Positions 11,913-23,249 are shown, counted from the first letter of the stretch. The stretch is 64,000 nt of DNA from Limnephilus marmoratus (GCA_917880885.1 OU862915.1:37952676-38016675); one strand, 5' to 3'. Numbers and translations are program-made. Notes: a model not told the origin generated them from the sequence alone.

Positions 11913-12200
11913 CTATTGGCTCTACAACCCCTGGGCCGGTCTTGGCCTCCTCAAGAATCTTCCTCCACTCATCTCGGTTTTGTGCCAGCTCTCTCCAGTT
12001 TAGAAGCTCCAAGATAGATATGTCTTTGAGGACGTTGTCGCTCCATCTTAGTCTTGGTCTTCCCAGGCTCCGTCGCCCTATTGGTCTTGAGTTCAGCAGG
12101 GACTTTGGTGCTTGATGCTCGGTCATTCTCTCCACATGACCAAGCCACCGAAGTGTTCCCAGTTTTATAAATTTTGCGACGTTTATCTCCTTAAACAAAG
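11913..12200 (-). pseudogene. RTE/BovB-like LINE, C-terminal end
   Basis: The minus strand encodes KLGTLRWLGHVERM, GRRSLGRPRLRWSDNV and NWRELAQNRDEWRKILEEA. These are characteristic of the end of RTE/BovB-like retrotransposon polyproteins. The frame runs straight into the triplet array at 11711-11912, its 3' microsatellite tail. Everything upstream of about 12200, including the RT catalytic core and endonuclease, is absent, as in a 5'-truncated insertion. This lineage differs from the RTE-like copies ending in (TTAG)n at 21588 and 20403. Confidence 0.8.
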
Positions 12201-12439
12201 TATATAGAGCTCATTGTTATAACGTCTGCGCCAAAATCCATTTTCTAGAACCGGTCGGAAGATGCGCCTCAAAATTTTTCTTTCAAAAACGATGAAATAT
12301 GTATATACATACACAATAATATATATACATAATATATATGTATATTGTATATTCATACACAAAAATATATAAATATAAACTACTGACTTCTGATTCCCGA
12401 CTATTCACGCAATATGCATGGGATTGGTAGGTATGCATT

Positions 12440-12870
12440 CGCAATGACTTGGTGGGTAGTAATTGTCAATAAAATCCTGCAATTATTCCACCTACCTAAT
12501 TTTAGCTTGGGGTAATGCTTTTTTAGTGCCCTCTAATCCATCGTTAAAGCACAAAAACTAATCATAAAAATAATTCTTAAACTTACATTTCTACCAGCAC
12601 TGATACGATCTTCAATACTTTTAACGTTATGGACATAAAACAGCTCTACGCAAGATCCATCTTAGCTACATTTATACAAAAACACTATGCAAAGCAACAC
12701 AAACTACACACAATACCCGAGTCAAAAATAAAGAACTTCCCCAAACTCCTTTGGACAAAGACACTTTCTATACATAGCTTGTTAACTACACAATTCACTA
12801 CCAGCTACGTACGATTAAACAAACAGAATCAAAGACAAAATTCAAACCAGATGTAAAGAAATGGATTGTA
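12440..12870 (+). pseudogene. LINE RT C-terminal remnant
   Basis: A frame at 12629-12856 (DIKQLYARSILATFIQKH..) and the stretch just upstream (VKAQKLIIKIIL in another frame) have the layout of the end of Jockey/CR1-like RT proteins. A frameshift lies near 12620 and no catalytic region is present. Moderate confidence only, because the conserved points are few. Confidence 0.5.
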
Positions 12871-12973
12871 AGTATTGGACGTCATATCACTGCAAACATC
12901 TGCTTAATAAATTACAGATAGACATAAAAATAACAGATATGATTTTAGATTTTCGCGGCCAAAAATTTTATGG

Positions 12974-13167
12974 TTATTTCCTTTTGGGGTATTATGCCGT
13001 GTTGCGCTACCTCCTCCTTTAGCCAACGTTTCGGACAGCGTTACAGTGTCCATCATCAGGGCAGATGTGTGCACATCTGCCCTGATGATGGACACTGTAA
13101 CGCTGTCCGAAACGTTGGCTAAAGGAGGAGGTAGCGCAACACGGCATAATACCCCAAAAGGAAATAA
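12974..13167. repeat. perfect palindrome with 96-bp arms
   Basis: Arms 12974-13069 and 13072-13167 are exact reverse complements around a two-base centre (TG). The right arm reads ccctgatgatggacac, a spacer, then gctgtccgaaacgttggc. This has CUGAUGA, a possible stem II (ggaca/tgtcc), then GAAAC and a possible stem III strand, so it resembles a hammerhead core. The sequence then continues agcgcaacacggcataatac. Perfect arms mean recent formation, gene conversion or an assembly foldback. Confidence 0.85.
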
Positions 13168-14229
13168 TTATAAAAATAACAATTTATATATGACCTAACC
13201 CATATAAAACAAATTAAAATAATAGTATCCTGACTAATCCAACTCCATAAATAGATTTGATACTACTTTACTTCATCTCTTCTTTCATTTATAAGATAAC
13301 TCTTTATAGAATTTACCCACTCTTCTAATCATCTTTCAGCTTAAATTGTATTAAAATTAATATGTTTTTAACCTTAAATATTCTTGTAACTATGATATTC
13401 ATTTCTCTATCTCTACACCTGTCTCTTCGTAGGTATATCCCAATGAGACAGGCATAGAAATACAAAATATAAACATACTTTACATAGATAAATAATTTTT
13501 TTAAATCTTCCTATCCTTGTATTATGTCCCCATGACCGATGCAATTGTTGCAAGATAAATACCTAACTTTAAAAGGTGACCGTATCATTGAAGAGAGCTG
13601 TTAGTCTAAAATAATATCTGAGACATCTGCGTAGATCTGCGGACTATCTATACCTAACATAACGACTGTAGAAGAAATATTGCGAAGTCGTATTGTGAAC
13701 TTCAATATAATATTTTTGTGAAGTTGAAGCATCCACAAACTGGAGACGTGGTCCCAACTGCGATGGGTAAGTCCTTGTTTCCTATTCTCCAATCTGGGCT
13801 TATCTTATGTTCCAGAAGCCCAGATTTGAACCATTGACTAATACTGTCCATCAGGTTTTGCGAATGCATGCAAAATTAATCGTCCCATATAAACTTAGCG
13901 GTTAACTTAGTTTTGGGGCTGGTCCTTCGAGAGTGTGGCATAGTATGATGAAATATTGGTCTCCGGTGACATTTATGAAATTTTTTTTTCTAATAAAAGA
14001 TAAAACTTACTAGGTGTTGGATGGTTCGGAGCGGGGTGAGAGGTTGGGCGGTTACAAGACTGAGTGACTAGTGATGATTTGCGGAAAAATTTTTGTTTTT
14101 CAATTTTGTAAAAAAAAAAAAATTTAAAAAGATCATCGAAAAAGTCACTGGAGACCAAAATTTTATCTACTTTTTTACTTCAAATAATGTTAGGAATTAA
14201 TGGTTAAAGTAAGTCAAATACGTCCCTTA
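13168..14229. other. unassigned interval
   Basis: AT-rich; no gene. Short direct matches (gaccaaaattt / ggtctccggtgacattt around 13960 and 14150) suggest a decayed inverted element around 13955-14165, but the arms are too weak to call. Confidence 0.3.
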
Positions 14230-14335
14230 TCACCCTGTACAAATATGTGATTTTCTGTGAATTCACTATATTTATTAATGACCTTTACCGGTTTCAGACT
14301 ATCACTACCATCTTCAGACTGTGGTATATTTTATT
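14230..14335 (-). repeat. hammerhead-like retroelement end
   Basis: On the minus strand: cagtctgaagatggtagtga, then tagtctgaaaccggtaaagg. The order CTGAAGA - short spacer - GAAAC matches the motif at 4261-4300. The stem between the two cores is weak here, so this looks like a decayed copy. Confidence 0.4.
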
Positions 14336-14404
14336 TTTTTTAACTATGGTACCTGTGTACATATTTACATAAATTATGTTTAAAAATTTATTTTGAATAC
14401 GCTG

Positions 14405-14672
14405 TAAATATTTTCCCCTAACTTTGCGGATGTTGTGTGGAAGTTCTACGTAAGGAAAGGAAGGAGAAGTTCTCGAAAGGAAAAAAGGGAAAGATGGGTG
14501 ATTAGGAATCTGGGAGTCAGTGTGTCCAGGTCATCCGCCGCCAAAACCTAGACAAACCTCAACCCAAGAACCCGGGCACTCCTGCTAAGTCCCAAACGCA
14601 GAGAACCACGTGGGGTGACCTGTAGCAGAGGTGTTGGTTATTCAATAAATAGTTCCCGGGGCGGCGGTACCC
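14405..14672 (-). repeat. SINE-A inserted in a mariner
   Basis: Reverse-oriented SINE-A, with complements of cttaccttccttnaagaac-type blocks and the family block gaacccgggcactcctgcta. Its end at about 14672 adjoins mariner transposase sequence and supplies the last ten or so codons and the stop of the open frame there. Confidence 0.7.
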
Positions 14673-15093
14673 ATATCTTTTGATATTGAGTGCTTGACTT
14701 TGCGAATGGATAACGATGGATTTTTGCCAACCGAAGCCCTTACTTCTTTGATCATTTTTTCACCCCTAATAGACCGCAGGTGACACGTGTTTTGAATCCG
14801 CAAAGTTGATCCGGTATTTTTGAACATCCGAATCCATTTTCTAATGCTCTCGTCACTTGGTGCATTGCGAGAATAATATTCCACACGATGAAAACGCTCA
14901 GCGCTGACTATAGAATCGCCGTTTCGGTAATAGGCTCGCACGCAAAAAGCACCGTTCGTCCCCGGGTACGACCTCACTGCTACTTAATCTCCACGAAGTA
15001 GTGCTCGACGCTGTCCATATCCCGCATCCGCGCACCGCTCCTTTATGATGTCACAAATAAAACAAAACCCCTCTACCGTTCTTGGACACCCAG
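14673..15093 (-). pseudogene. mariner-like transposase, N-terminal part only
   Basis: The minus strand encodes FCVRAYYRNGDSIVSAERF, NAPSDESIRKWIRMFKNTGS and SLSIRKVKHSISK. This is the N-terminal DNA-binding half of an IS630-Tc1-mariner transposase, with the second helix-turn-helix beginning. No catalytic DDE part remains. Downstream sequence is lost at the junction with SINE-A. The outer end (complement of ctgggtgtccaagaacggta, next to TA at 15094) is a mariner-type terminus. Dead element. Confidence 0.75.
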
Positions 15094-15111
15094 TATAAAT
15101 AAAAAAAAAAC

Positions 15112-15352
15112 TAGTGTGCTTTAGACCACAAGACTGAAGTAAAACTTTACTAACTTATATCTCCCTCCCAACTTCCGTTCGCCTCGCCCGATCACACTTT
15201 TCATAACGCTCTCGTCACGCATTCGCCAGCTTACTCCCCAAGTCAAGCGTGCGTAAAGGCCCGACCGTTCGCCTCGCCTGATCACTTTTCGTAACGCTCT
15301 CATCACGCATTCACCAGCTTACTCCCCAAGTAAAGCGTGCGTAAAGAGGTTT
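15112..15352 (+). repeat. repeat E copy with internal duplication
   Basis: Starts gtgtgctttagaccacaaga and shares tgaagtaaaactt.actaacttata with 32962-33330. Inside, a unit of about 85 bp (ccgttcgcctcgcc.. to ..aagcgtgcgtaaag) is present twice. Non-coding; class unknown. Confidence 0.6.
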
Positions 15353-15503
15353 TAATTCAAAATTCGGATAAGTGTAACCGAGACACCATCTGGATCGTTA
15401 ATATACATACATCAAAAGATAGCAGCCAAAAGAGTATGAGATTAATGAAAGTGACGGATTGTAATGAGGTGGTTATGGTCCAATTTGTAGTGCCAGTCCC
15501 GAA

Positions 15504-16283
15504 GGCCGGTTACAGTGTTCGACCGACGGTAGGTGCGTACGTCGGTCGTGCTTGTCATTTGTATGAAAATTCATAAATCGTTCAGTGCAGGACCGACCGT
15601 ACGCATGCTTAGGCCGGTTACAGTGCTCGACCGGCGACGGTCGGTGCGTACGTCGGTCGCGTTTGTCATTTGTATGAAAATTCCTAAATCGTTCAGTGCA
15701 GGACCGACCGTACGCATGCGTATATCGCTACGCAGTACGTACGAGAATCGTCGGTCGAGCGCGTGCGCATGCAGACCGTCGGTTGACCGACGAGCTAGAA
15801 ATGCTCTCTGGGCGACGATCGGGTGTACGTGATATCTACGTCTTCTGTTCCTAATGCGTTTACGAAGATAATAAACAGCTATTAATTAATTAATTTCGCG
15901 TACGACGTCCGGTCAGCTTGTTGGTCAATCGTGAACTGACGGTACGCACCGACGGTCGGTCGGTGGTATGCGATCGTAAGGACCGACCGTACGCACCGAC
16001 GAGCTAGATCATCTTGAAATGCTCTTTAGGCGACGATCGGGTGTACGTGATATCTACGTCTTCTGTTCCTAATACGTCTAAGAAGATAATAAGCAGCAAT
16101 TAAACTATTTATAAACGCGTCCATTTCTTGTACGACGTCGGGTCGGCTTGTTGGTCAAGCGTGAACTGACGGTACGCACCGACAGTCGGTCGGTGGTATG
16201 CGATCGTCAGGACCGACCGTAAGCATGCGTATCGTCAGGACCGGCCGTACGCACCGACCGTCGGTCGTGCACTGTAACCGGCC
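15504..16283. mobile_element. TIR element with flanking and internal direct repeats
   Basis: The element from 15612 to 16283 has inverted ends ggccggttacagtgctcgac / gcactgtaaccggcc and TA on both sides. This fits an ISL2EU/Harbinger-type or other TA-targeting element. Immediately to the left, 15504-15611 is a direct copy of its first 108 bp. Inside, a unit of 209 bp starting gagctaga (15792, 16001) is repeated once. The whole is rich in CpG and in cgaccgtcggt-type inverted words. No transposase is encoded; the 99-codon frame at 15533 is repeat-derived. Confidence 0.65.
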
Positions 16284-16289
16284 TAAGAC

Positions 16290-16335
16290 TAGAACACTTG
16301 GGTTCGAGTCCCAGTTGCGGCGGTAAAATTTGTTT
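16290..16335 (+). repeat. tRNA-like B-box fragment
   Basis: cttgggttcgagtcccagtt followed by an AT-rich tail, just outside the TIR element. It may be the 3' half of a tRNA-derived SINE head that the element entered. Not a complete tRNA. Confidence 0.35.
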
Positions 16336-16989
16336 TTCTGTATTTGTCTTTCATATTTTAATTGAGAGTTTTTGATATAACCTTCGCCAAAGACTGAACG
16401 CTATAATAAAATTCCACCACGAATTATCAAAGATGCAAATATATACTTTTTAATTTTCCACACTCATAAGAGCCTTATTTATGAAAGCCATAATTTGAAT
16501 CAATTTATCAGTCTGCTTATAATTCAACCAGGTAAATATTATCATAACCCCACGAAGGTTTTCTGAACGATGAGCGCCTTCCTGCTGTTTACGAGTCGCC
16601 AGTTTCCCCATGAATAATGTCGTGTTTGCACTCCTGTTTGGCTTAGTTTAAAACTCATAAATACAGTGCTGGTATACTCGGCAAGACGTGGGCTGCGAGG
16701 ATAAGTAAATGTATATAAATTAACATACATTATACGCCTACTTATTTGATTTAATGGGCGCTGAAAGGTTTCAAGAATTAAATTTGGTAATTTCGCAGGT
16801 GGAGGCAAATATAACCTTTTATTATCTCAGTATACGTGTCTTAATATTAATAAAGATAAACTTTTTTAAACCCTTATTCAACCTTACTTAACCTCACCTG
16901 ACCTAACCTGATACTTACCTAACCTAACCCTTTTCAAACTAACCTAACATATTATCGTAAATTTTTATTCTTGTGGTTGTTTCTATTTA
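16336..16989. other. unassigned interval
   Basis: No recognised gene. At 16868-16946 a degenerate cctaacct-rich stretch occurs; it is too irregular for a telomeric array. Confidence 0.4.
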
Positions 16990-17595
16990 TAACCAGCTGA
17001 CCCGGCGAACTTCGTACAACCCCAGAATCAATAACTGTTGTTTTTTTATTAAGTTAAAAATTACACAACGGGGGGAGAGCAGTGGGGAGAGGGAAGTTGG
17101 AGGAGGCGGAGTGGGAATCACCCTAATACCATGCGAGCGAAGCCGCGGGAAAAAAATAGCGTTTTAAGGGCAATCAAGATGCGAAAGTTGAAAGGCGTTA
17201 TGCTCATAATCCAACAGTGAAACGAACCATTGTCCAAAAACTGCAAACATTTCTTCATCAGAACAATGATTTAGTGAGAATGTACAAAATAGCATTAGAT
17301 CGTATGCCATCGGATCTATGAGTCACGGATCTATGAAACACGGATCTATGAGTGTTTGTTACTCTTTCACGCAAAAACTACTGATTGGATTTTAATGAAA
17401 GTTTACAATAATATAGCTCATACATATCTCCTTTCTAGCCATTTTTATAAATTATAGCCTTTGTCACCCGAGAATAGTGTAGCTTCCCAACAGTGAAAGT
17501 ATTTTTCAAATCGGTTCAGTAGTTTCGGAGCCTATTCAATGCAAAAAAATAAACAACCAATCAAATCTTTCATCTTTATAATATTAGCATAGATT
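16990..17595 (+). repeat. repeat C copies, partly inverted
   Basis: agctgacccggcgaacttcg at 16993 starts one copy. At 17127-17153 the complement of gcggcttcgctcgcatggta is met, so a second piece lies inverted. At 17340-17595 come the 3' blocks (gtttgttactctttcacgc, aaatcggttcagtagtttcg, tcataatattag-type end). Confidence 0.55.
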
Positions 17596-19264
17596 AAGAT
17601 ATATTGTTACTGCTCTTTATCTGTCTTAAATGTTTTTTTACTGACAGGCGACATGTCCATAATGCAGGTTTTTATTGAGCGTCCAGATGGCGCTTTTGGT
17701 GATACTGTCTTATCAAGCTTTATAAATTATAAATGTGTCTTGTTGTTATAAATAGGTCGGTTCCCGTAAATTCTTTTGCTTTATACGATAAATAATCGAA
17801 TAACAAACAAGACTATTTTGCATTTAGTTCTATTGAACTGGGAACCGGCTGTACAGATTTATTGTCGCATTTTAAATGTGCAGTCATGTTTATGTTAGAT
17901 AAACGGTTGTAAATAAAAAAAAAACTCGGTTCAAATCTCTCTGAGTGTTTATTATTAAAGAAAGGATTCTACTAAATCTTAAGAGGGCATTACCAGAGAA
18001 AGCCGGAAATACGTCATTTTCAAAAAAGTTTTTAGACGTATTGACTCTTTTCCACAAAAAATTATAAATGGATTTCGAAAGATTGTTCTTTTATCTAGCA
18101 TTCGTATGTAATAAATTTTTAGATTTTTTTAAAACTTTTAGTATAATAAGGTTATTCCATAGGTCATTGACAGATTTGTTAAATTTTCAAAAAAGTTTTT
18201 GTATTATACCACACCCATTTCAAATAATGTAATCATGCAGTAAAATAAATCAATACATTATCTAGCAGAGTTATGTATTAGAATTTTAATTTTAGTTTCA
18301 ATAAAATCATTAAAAAATATGTACGTTCATGTGTTTCTTGACGAAAATTGGTCCATTTGTGTATTTATTTGCGCACTTACAAACTAATATATTTCAGATT
18401 TTTTTAACATTCTTATTAAATTTAGACATTATTGAAAAATGATAAATACTTATAATCAAAAAATAACTACAAAAAGTACACTATTTTAATAGTTTTATCA
18501 TCACGCCTTTCAGCATTTTTGGATGAAGGTATAAATTAAAGCTAATTTGGATTGAAATAAATTCGATATTGAGTTATAATTTAAAAAGGCTGGTACGGAG
18601 AATAATTAATCTTTCTCATTGTAACCGCTCTGCACGATCGGAAGAACAACTTTCGACGAAATGTGGATTTTCGTCCGCTGGCTGGTTAAACGCTCTTAAC
18701 AGTGGTATTATTTTATAGTGAAAGAATCCTGTAATTTGATTGAATTTCTGTTTAAAATATTCTTAGCACAAAGTGATTTAACAGAAAATCATCAACTCAA
18801 CAATTGACTGTAGCAGTTTAACTCTTGTTCGAAGCTTAAACAAACTTAACCACCCCACAAAGCTACCTCAAATAACCCCCTTGGGGCGGGTGTTTCGATA
18901 AGCCCTCCAGGATAGATCCATCTTCATTCAACGTCATTTAGTTCAGAATTGCATAGGTGGGAAAACTTCCAGGAATCCAGCATGTGCAGCAAACGCGCGT
19001 CAAAGGGGAGTTAAGGTTTCAAATTACACTTTCTTAATATTTCACTGTCGGAGAAAAGTGGGAAAACATGAAGAAAAATGGTACGCTTTTAGCAAATTGT
19101 TGCTTTTTACTTAAAGTTGCTTTCTAGCTAAATTATTGGGTTTTAAATATGATATTCATGGCGCAACGTATCCACTTGGAGATAAATCAGATTTTTTAAT
19201 TTATTTTATATATTTATTTATATTATTATTCGATGTACAAAAACAATTTATTATTAACTGCTTC
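17596..19264. other. unassigned AT-rich interval, possible LTR-like block
   Basis: At 17650-17940 there is a TATA-like ttataaatag (17740s), a later aataaaa, and cggttccc/gggaaccg words. This could be a solo LTR, but no paired ends are seen. The remainder is AT-rich with nothing recognisable. Confidence 0.3.
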
Positions 19265-19330
19265 TACTTCGTAATTATTATTATGCGTTACAGCTGTTTC
19301 GCCCTCTGAAGGCATTATCAAACTGTTGTT
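19265..19330 (-). repeat. hammerhead-like retroelement end, short
   Basis: On the minus strand: gataatgccttcagagggcg, then aaacagctgtaacg. The ..CTTCAGAGGGCGAAAC.. layout resembles the ends at 4261, 14287 and 55870 and may belong to the same class. Weak on its own. Confidence 0.3.
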
Positions 19331-20221
19331 GTTACCACCTACAGACGATGTATTTATGTCATTTCTAGACAGGCACTTATGATGACAAAATGAATAGTTT
19401 TTTTAAATTTTTATTACCTGTGCCCCAAAACTTCTAAATAAAATGACTGAAATATTAATGGTTAAGTTCCCCAATTACTGGATTGTTTAAATTTGCAAAT
19501 TAATTTAGAATACCTATGAACATATCTACACTTGCGTTAAAATAATATTCACTTAGTTAATTTAGTTGCATTAATAATTTCGATATTAGGTGAGTGCACC
19601 GGCAAAGGTAATCATTACTTTTGATCCAACTTTTTTCCAAGTTACATTTGAATTTTTTTGTGAATCTCATTTTTTAATCTATCTGAAAGTCTTGTCGCCT
19701 GGTATCTAAAGTTTAGTTGACCAAAAGTAGGAGGTGTAACATGCATCGGTAATAAGATTTTTTTAGTTCAGCGAGAATTTAATCTTTTTTCGTAATATTT
19801 ATATATATTTGCTTACATATTGGTGAGGATTGTTTTTGTGCATATCTGCCAAGGGTCAAACATAATCATAATATTAAATAAAAAATAATATTAGTAGTAA
19901 AAATAATAATATTAATAATAAAATAAAATAAATCGTTCTTTAGGCTAACTGTAATTAAAGAAAAATAATATATTAATTACAGTTAGCCTAAGGAATGATT
20001 TTATAATAATTCTCTGCGCTTTTATGATTGAGTCTAGTGCAGATGCAGTGTGCCTCCCCATGCCATTTCACCATACTCAGTAATAGATTGAAAGACAGCA
20101 AAATAAATAATTTTCAAGTGCTTAATTCAACTTCTAGGTTTGGGGAGGGTTTTTCAGTAACTTCTACGACTGTTTTTAAATACAAATTCTTATCAGTTCT
20201 CTTTCTGATAATTCCTTAAGC
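19331..20221. other. AT-rich interval with 27-bp inverted repeat
   Basis: Arms 19932-19958 and 19973-19999 are complementary at 25 of 27 positions (ctttaggctaactgtaatta), with a 14-base A/T loop. An (AAT)n-rich stretch lies at 19880-19930. No gene seen. Confidence 0.45.
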
Positions 20222-20375
20222 CAAGATTTGGTGGACTGATGACTTGGACACATTTCACCTGATGAACCCGGGCACCCGTGTAGAGTCACCAAATGAAGCA
20301 AATCACTTGGGGTGATCGATGGCAGAGAAGTTGGTTATTCAATAAATAGTTCTCTAGGCGGCGGAAACCACATCC
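20222..20375 (-). repeat. SINE-A fragment
   Basis: Reverse-oriented 5' part of SINE-A with gatgaacccgggcacccgtg and ttggttattcaataaatagt, matching 14560-14660. Confidence 0.65.
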
Positions 20376-20402
20376 GGGTTGTGTTCTGATGTTCATTTTC
20401 AG

Positions 20403-20640
20403 TCTAACTAACTAACTAACTAACTAACCATCACGCCGTATCCCCGCAGGGGTAGGCAGAGAGGACGGACCGCCAAACAACTCGATCTTGGCACACACTC
20501 CTTGCCTCGTTCACATTCATACATCGTCTCATACATGCTCTTCTATTATTCCGACTCTTCACATGGCCCGACTCAAGTATCTGATTCACTTGGTCGTGCC
20601 AAGTCTTCCTCGGGCGTCCCCAACTTCTTCTACTTCATTT
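20403..20640 (-). pseudogene. RTE-like LINE 3' end with (TTAG)n tail
   Basis: Begins on the plus strand with about six ctaa repeats (the 3' tail), then the complement of the end of the element at 21588-22168: ccccgcaggggtaggcagag, the cysteine/tryptophan region, and the complement of the RGRPRKTWHDQ region near 20600. Truncated at about 20640. Confidence 0.75.
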
Positions 20641-21351
20641 CAGCCAATTTATTAAAATCCAATCAATTGATCTGACCTTTTGCCATGAATGATTAATTGA
20701 AATTATTCAATTGATATGAATTTTTGCTAGTAACAACATGACTTCTAATTTATTAATCGATAGAATTCCACCAATTGAATTTTAATAATTGATGGCAGCG
20801 TTATTGTACGTTTTTATTGCTAATTGAATATTCTAGTAGAGAAAAGCACTATTTTTGTTCCTGTTTTATCTGTTTTACTTAGCGGTGAGTGAGTGAAAAC
20901 CAGTACTTTTAATATTGGGCATGTTCCAACTCGATCATTCGGCATTTCACCTATCTGTAAATTTGTTTCTTACGTTCCGATTCGGATTCAAGATGGTGGC
21001 CATGCTGGATATTACCTTTTAGTCCATCCGCTCATGGGGTTAAAAAAAACCGGTTGACAACTCAATCGCTATCCGCAGGAAAACTTGCGAAATTCATGGC
21101 GGTCCACACACAGGCAATTTCTCAGTAGTACACTAATATAGAGACAACTGTTCCAACCGCCAATTTTTGGGCAGGGTATTGGCACATTGCTAGTCGATCC
21201 ATGGGGGCCTGCTACGCCTCAATACAAATGACTTTCCCATCAAATCGTGGATTAAACAATTCCCCCATTTTTCCAATAAAGAAATTTACTCACTTTTCGA
21301 ATGAAAATTGAACATTATTCCGTTCTTTTTAAATCTTTTGAAAATTCAAGT
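20641..21351. other. unassigned interval
   Basis: At 20648-20790 AT-rich ends (aattnattaaaatncaat) face each other, possibly a tiny MITE. The rest shows no gene or known repeat. Confidence 0.3.
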
Positions 21352-21485
21352 CAAGTCCTTCCCAGAACTCTCCCCTCCTTCCTTTCCTTAAAAAAACCCT
21401 CCACACAGCATCCCCAAAGATGACATAGGCCCTGAGGGAAATTATTTTCCTCAGGGCCTCCTGTGTGGAGCTCACGTAAAAAAAA
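21352..21485 (+). repeat. SINE-A 3' half
   Basis: From agtccttcccagaactctcc through cacacagcatccccaaagat to ctcctgtgtggagctcacgt plus an A-rich tail. It lies directly upstream of the LINE fragment at 21588. Confidence 0.75.
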
Positions 21486-21587
21486 GAAGAGAGAAATTAT
21501 GATCACATATGTTTTAGGTTGTCCTTTTCTAAACAAATATACTCTCTTCTATCAAGACTTATTAAACATTACCTCCCCGCCGGTAAT

Positions 21588-22168
21588 TCCATTAATGGTG
21601 GACTGAATGCCGTTGGCGCTAATAAAAAACTGTCGAAAGAAGCGAAGATAGCAGTCCACAATGGAGTCCTGGTACCTACCCTGATGTATGGCAGTGAGGC
21701 ATGGAACTGGCAGAGGAAGGATGAAAGTAAGCTGAATGCTGTTGAAATGAGATCCCTGAGACGTATGTGTGGTAAAACAATGTATGATCGTGTGAGAAAT
21801 GTGGATATCCGCAAAGAATGTAAGGCTGATGTAAGCATAATGAGTAAGATTAAGAAAGGGACCCTCAGATGGTTTGGGCATGTAGAGCGAATGAACGAAG
21901 AAAGTAGTGTAAGAAGAATATACGACGCGAATGTGAATGGTAGAAGAAGTCGGGGACGCCCGAGGAAGACGTGGCACGATCAAGTGGATCAAATACTTGA
22001 GTCGGGCCATGTCAAAAGTCAGAACAATAGAAGAGAATGTATGAGACGCTGTATGAATGTGAGTGAGGCAAAGAGTGTGTGCCAAGACCGAGTTGTTTGG
22101 CGGTCCGTTCTCTCTGCCTACCCCTGCGGGGAAACGGCGTGATGGTTAGTTAGTTAGTTAGTTAGTTA
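21588..22168 (+). pseudogene. RTE-like LINE, C-terminal ORF and tail
   Basis: An uninterrupted frame to the stop at 22140-22142 encodes about 185 residues of an RTE-like polyprotein end: NGVLVPTLMYGSEAWNW, LRRMCGKTMYDRVRNVDI, KGTLRWFGHVERMNE, GRRSRGRPRKTWHDQVDQI, and a final DRVVWRSVLSAYPCGE. The frame runs open upstream to 21519, but the first 20 or so codons look like flanking DNA. The RT catalytic FADD-type motif and the endonuclease are missing. The stop is followed by (TTAG)n to 22168, the element's 3' tail. This is the best preserved copy of the lineage also seen at 8205, 20403, 22890 and 23733, so it is probably the youngest. Confidence 0.85.
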
Positions 22169-22889
22169 CCTCCCCGCCATTCAACATTTCGTCTTTTATA
22201 TGAATTCACCTTTCCTCTTTCTATAATAATTTAAAATGATGGCATAGAACACCATCAAAAGTGAAAGTCAGATACTTTAAAAAAAAAAAAACTAGATTTA
22301 ATGGGCTTGGTATATTTCTTCATTTGAAAGGCAATGATCCTTATGCAACTTTAAAAAAAATAACTCTTTTTAACTTCACAAATAATGCAACAATTTTGAC
22401 CTAAATTTGGATAAAGACTTAGCATTAGTTAGACCGCATCTTTGTCAAGTAAACTCTGTTTACCCATATATAAATTCCCTGTTTAACCCTTTCTGGCATA
22501 TTTGTCATTTGATTATTATGTGAAAATAATTTAATGCGTACTTTGACCCCTGAAATTTGGTTACTTAACGCGTAATACGCTTAAGTTTATGGGTGCTGAT
22601 TTTGCGTATCGTGAATTTGCGAACCATTCCTGGTAATGTTTAGACTGGGAGTGTTTAGGAACAACAACTACCTAATTAGATTGGTGTTTGAGTTAAACTC
22701 TAGCAAATATTTGACGGCCTGCGTGGTCAATAGGTCTCTGCGAACCCTCAGCCTTGTATATATTTATAGCATTCAGCATTGTTTGAAACTAATCAATACA
22801 AACATCATGCAGTTTCTTCGGAGCGATTTGCAAACTGGATAGACTGCCACACGTATCCCTCTGTCTTCATTTATATTATTTAATCATCT
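22169..22889. other. unassigned interval
   Basis: No recognised gene or repeat; a 68-codon frame at 22636-22842 has no motif. Confidence 0.35.
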
Positions 22890-23165
22890 CATAGATAATC
22901 TGTGTCTTTCTGACTTTTGACATAACCCATCTCCAGTATTTGACTCACTTGGTCGTGCCATGTCTTTCTCGAGCGTCACTGACTTCTTCAAAAATTTACT
23001 ATCGCGTCACATATTCTTCTGGCCCTCTTTCTCCGTTCATCCACTCCACATATCCAAACTTAGTTCATCTTTCTTCAGTCTTGCATTCTTTCAGAATATT
23101 CATGTTTGTAACACGGATACGTCTCAGGAATCTCATTTATTATTTTTTCATCTGGATTTAGTACA
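22890..23165 (-). pseudogene. RTE-like LINE remnant
   Basis: Complement of the central part of the element at 21588: ttgactcacttggtcgtgcc, then the complement of the GHVERMNE region near 23040 and of the RRMCGK region near 23130. Both the tail and the N-terminal part are lost. Confidence 0.65.
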
Positions 23166-23249
23166 AGAATTCGTATTTCGTCATTCTCGATATTCAGGAA
23201 GTTAATTATAAAAAAAGTTTTGTGGTTATTTAAAGAGAAACCACCTTCC

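Noticed and set aside
13965..14165. Small inverted element
   Set aside because: Only partial words (ggtctcc.gtgac) face each other; arms are too diverged to define ends.
16868..16946. Telomeric CCTAA array
   Set aside because: Units are irregular (cctaacct, cctgacct, cttacct) and short; no regular TTAGG-type run.
17650..17940. Solo LTR
   Set aside because: A TATA-like word and a polyadenylation-like word are present, but there are no TG..CA ends with a target duplication that I can identify.
20648..20790. AT-rich mini-MITE
   Set aside because: The facing ends are short and made of low-complexity aatt words, expected by chance in this composition.
22142..22168. TTAG repeat as a telomere sequence
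   Set aside because: It follows the stop codon of an RTE-like LINE, and its inverted counterpart stands at the same place at 20403, so it is the element tail.
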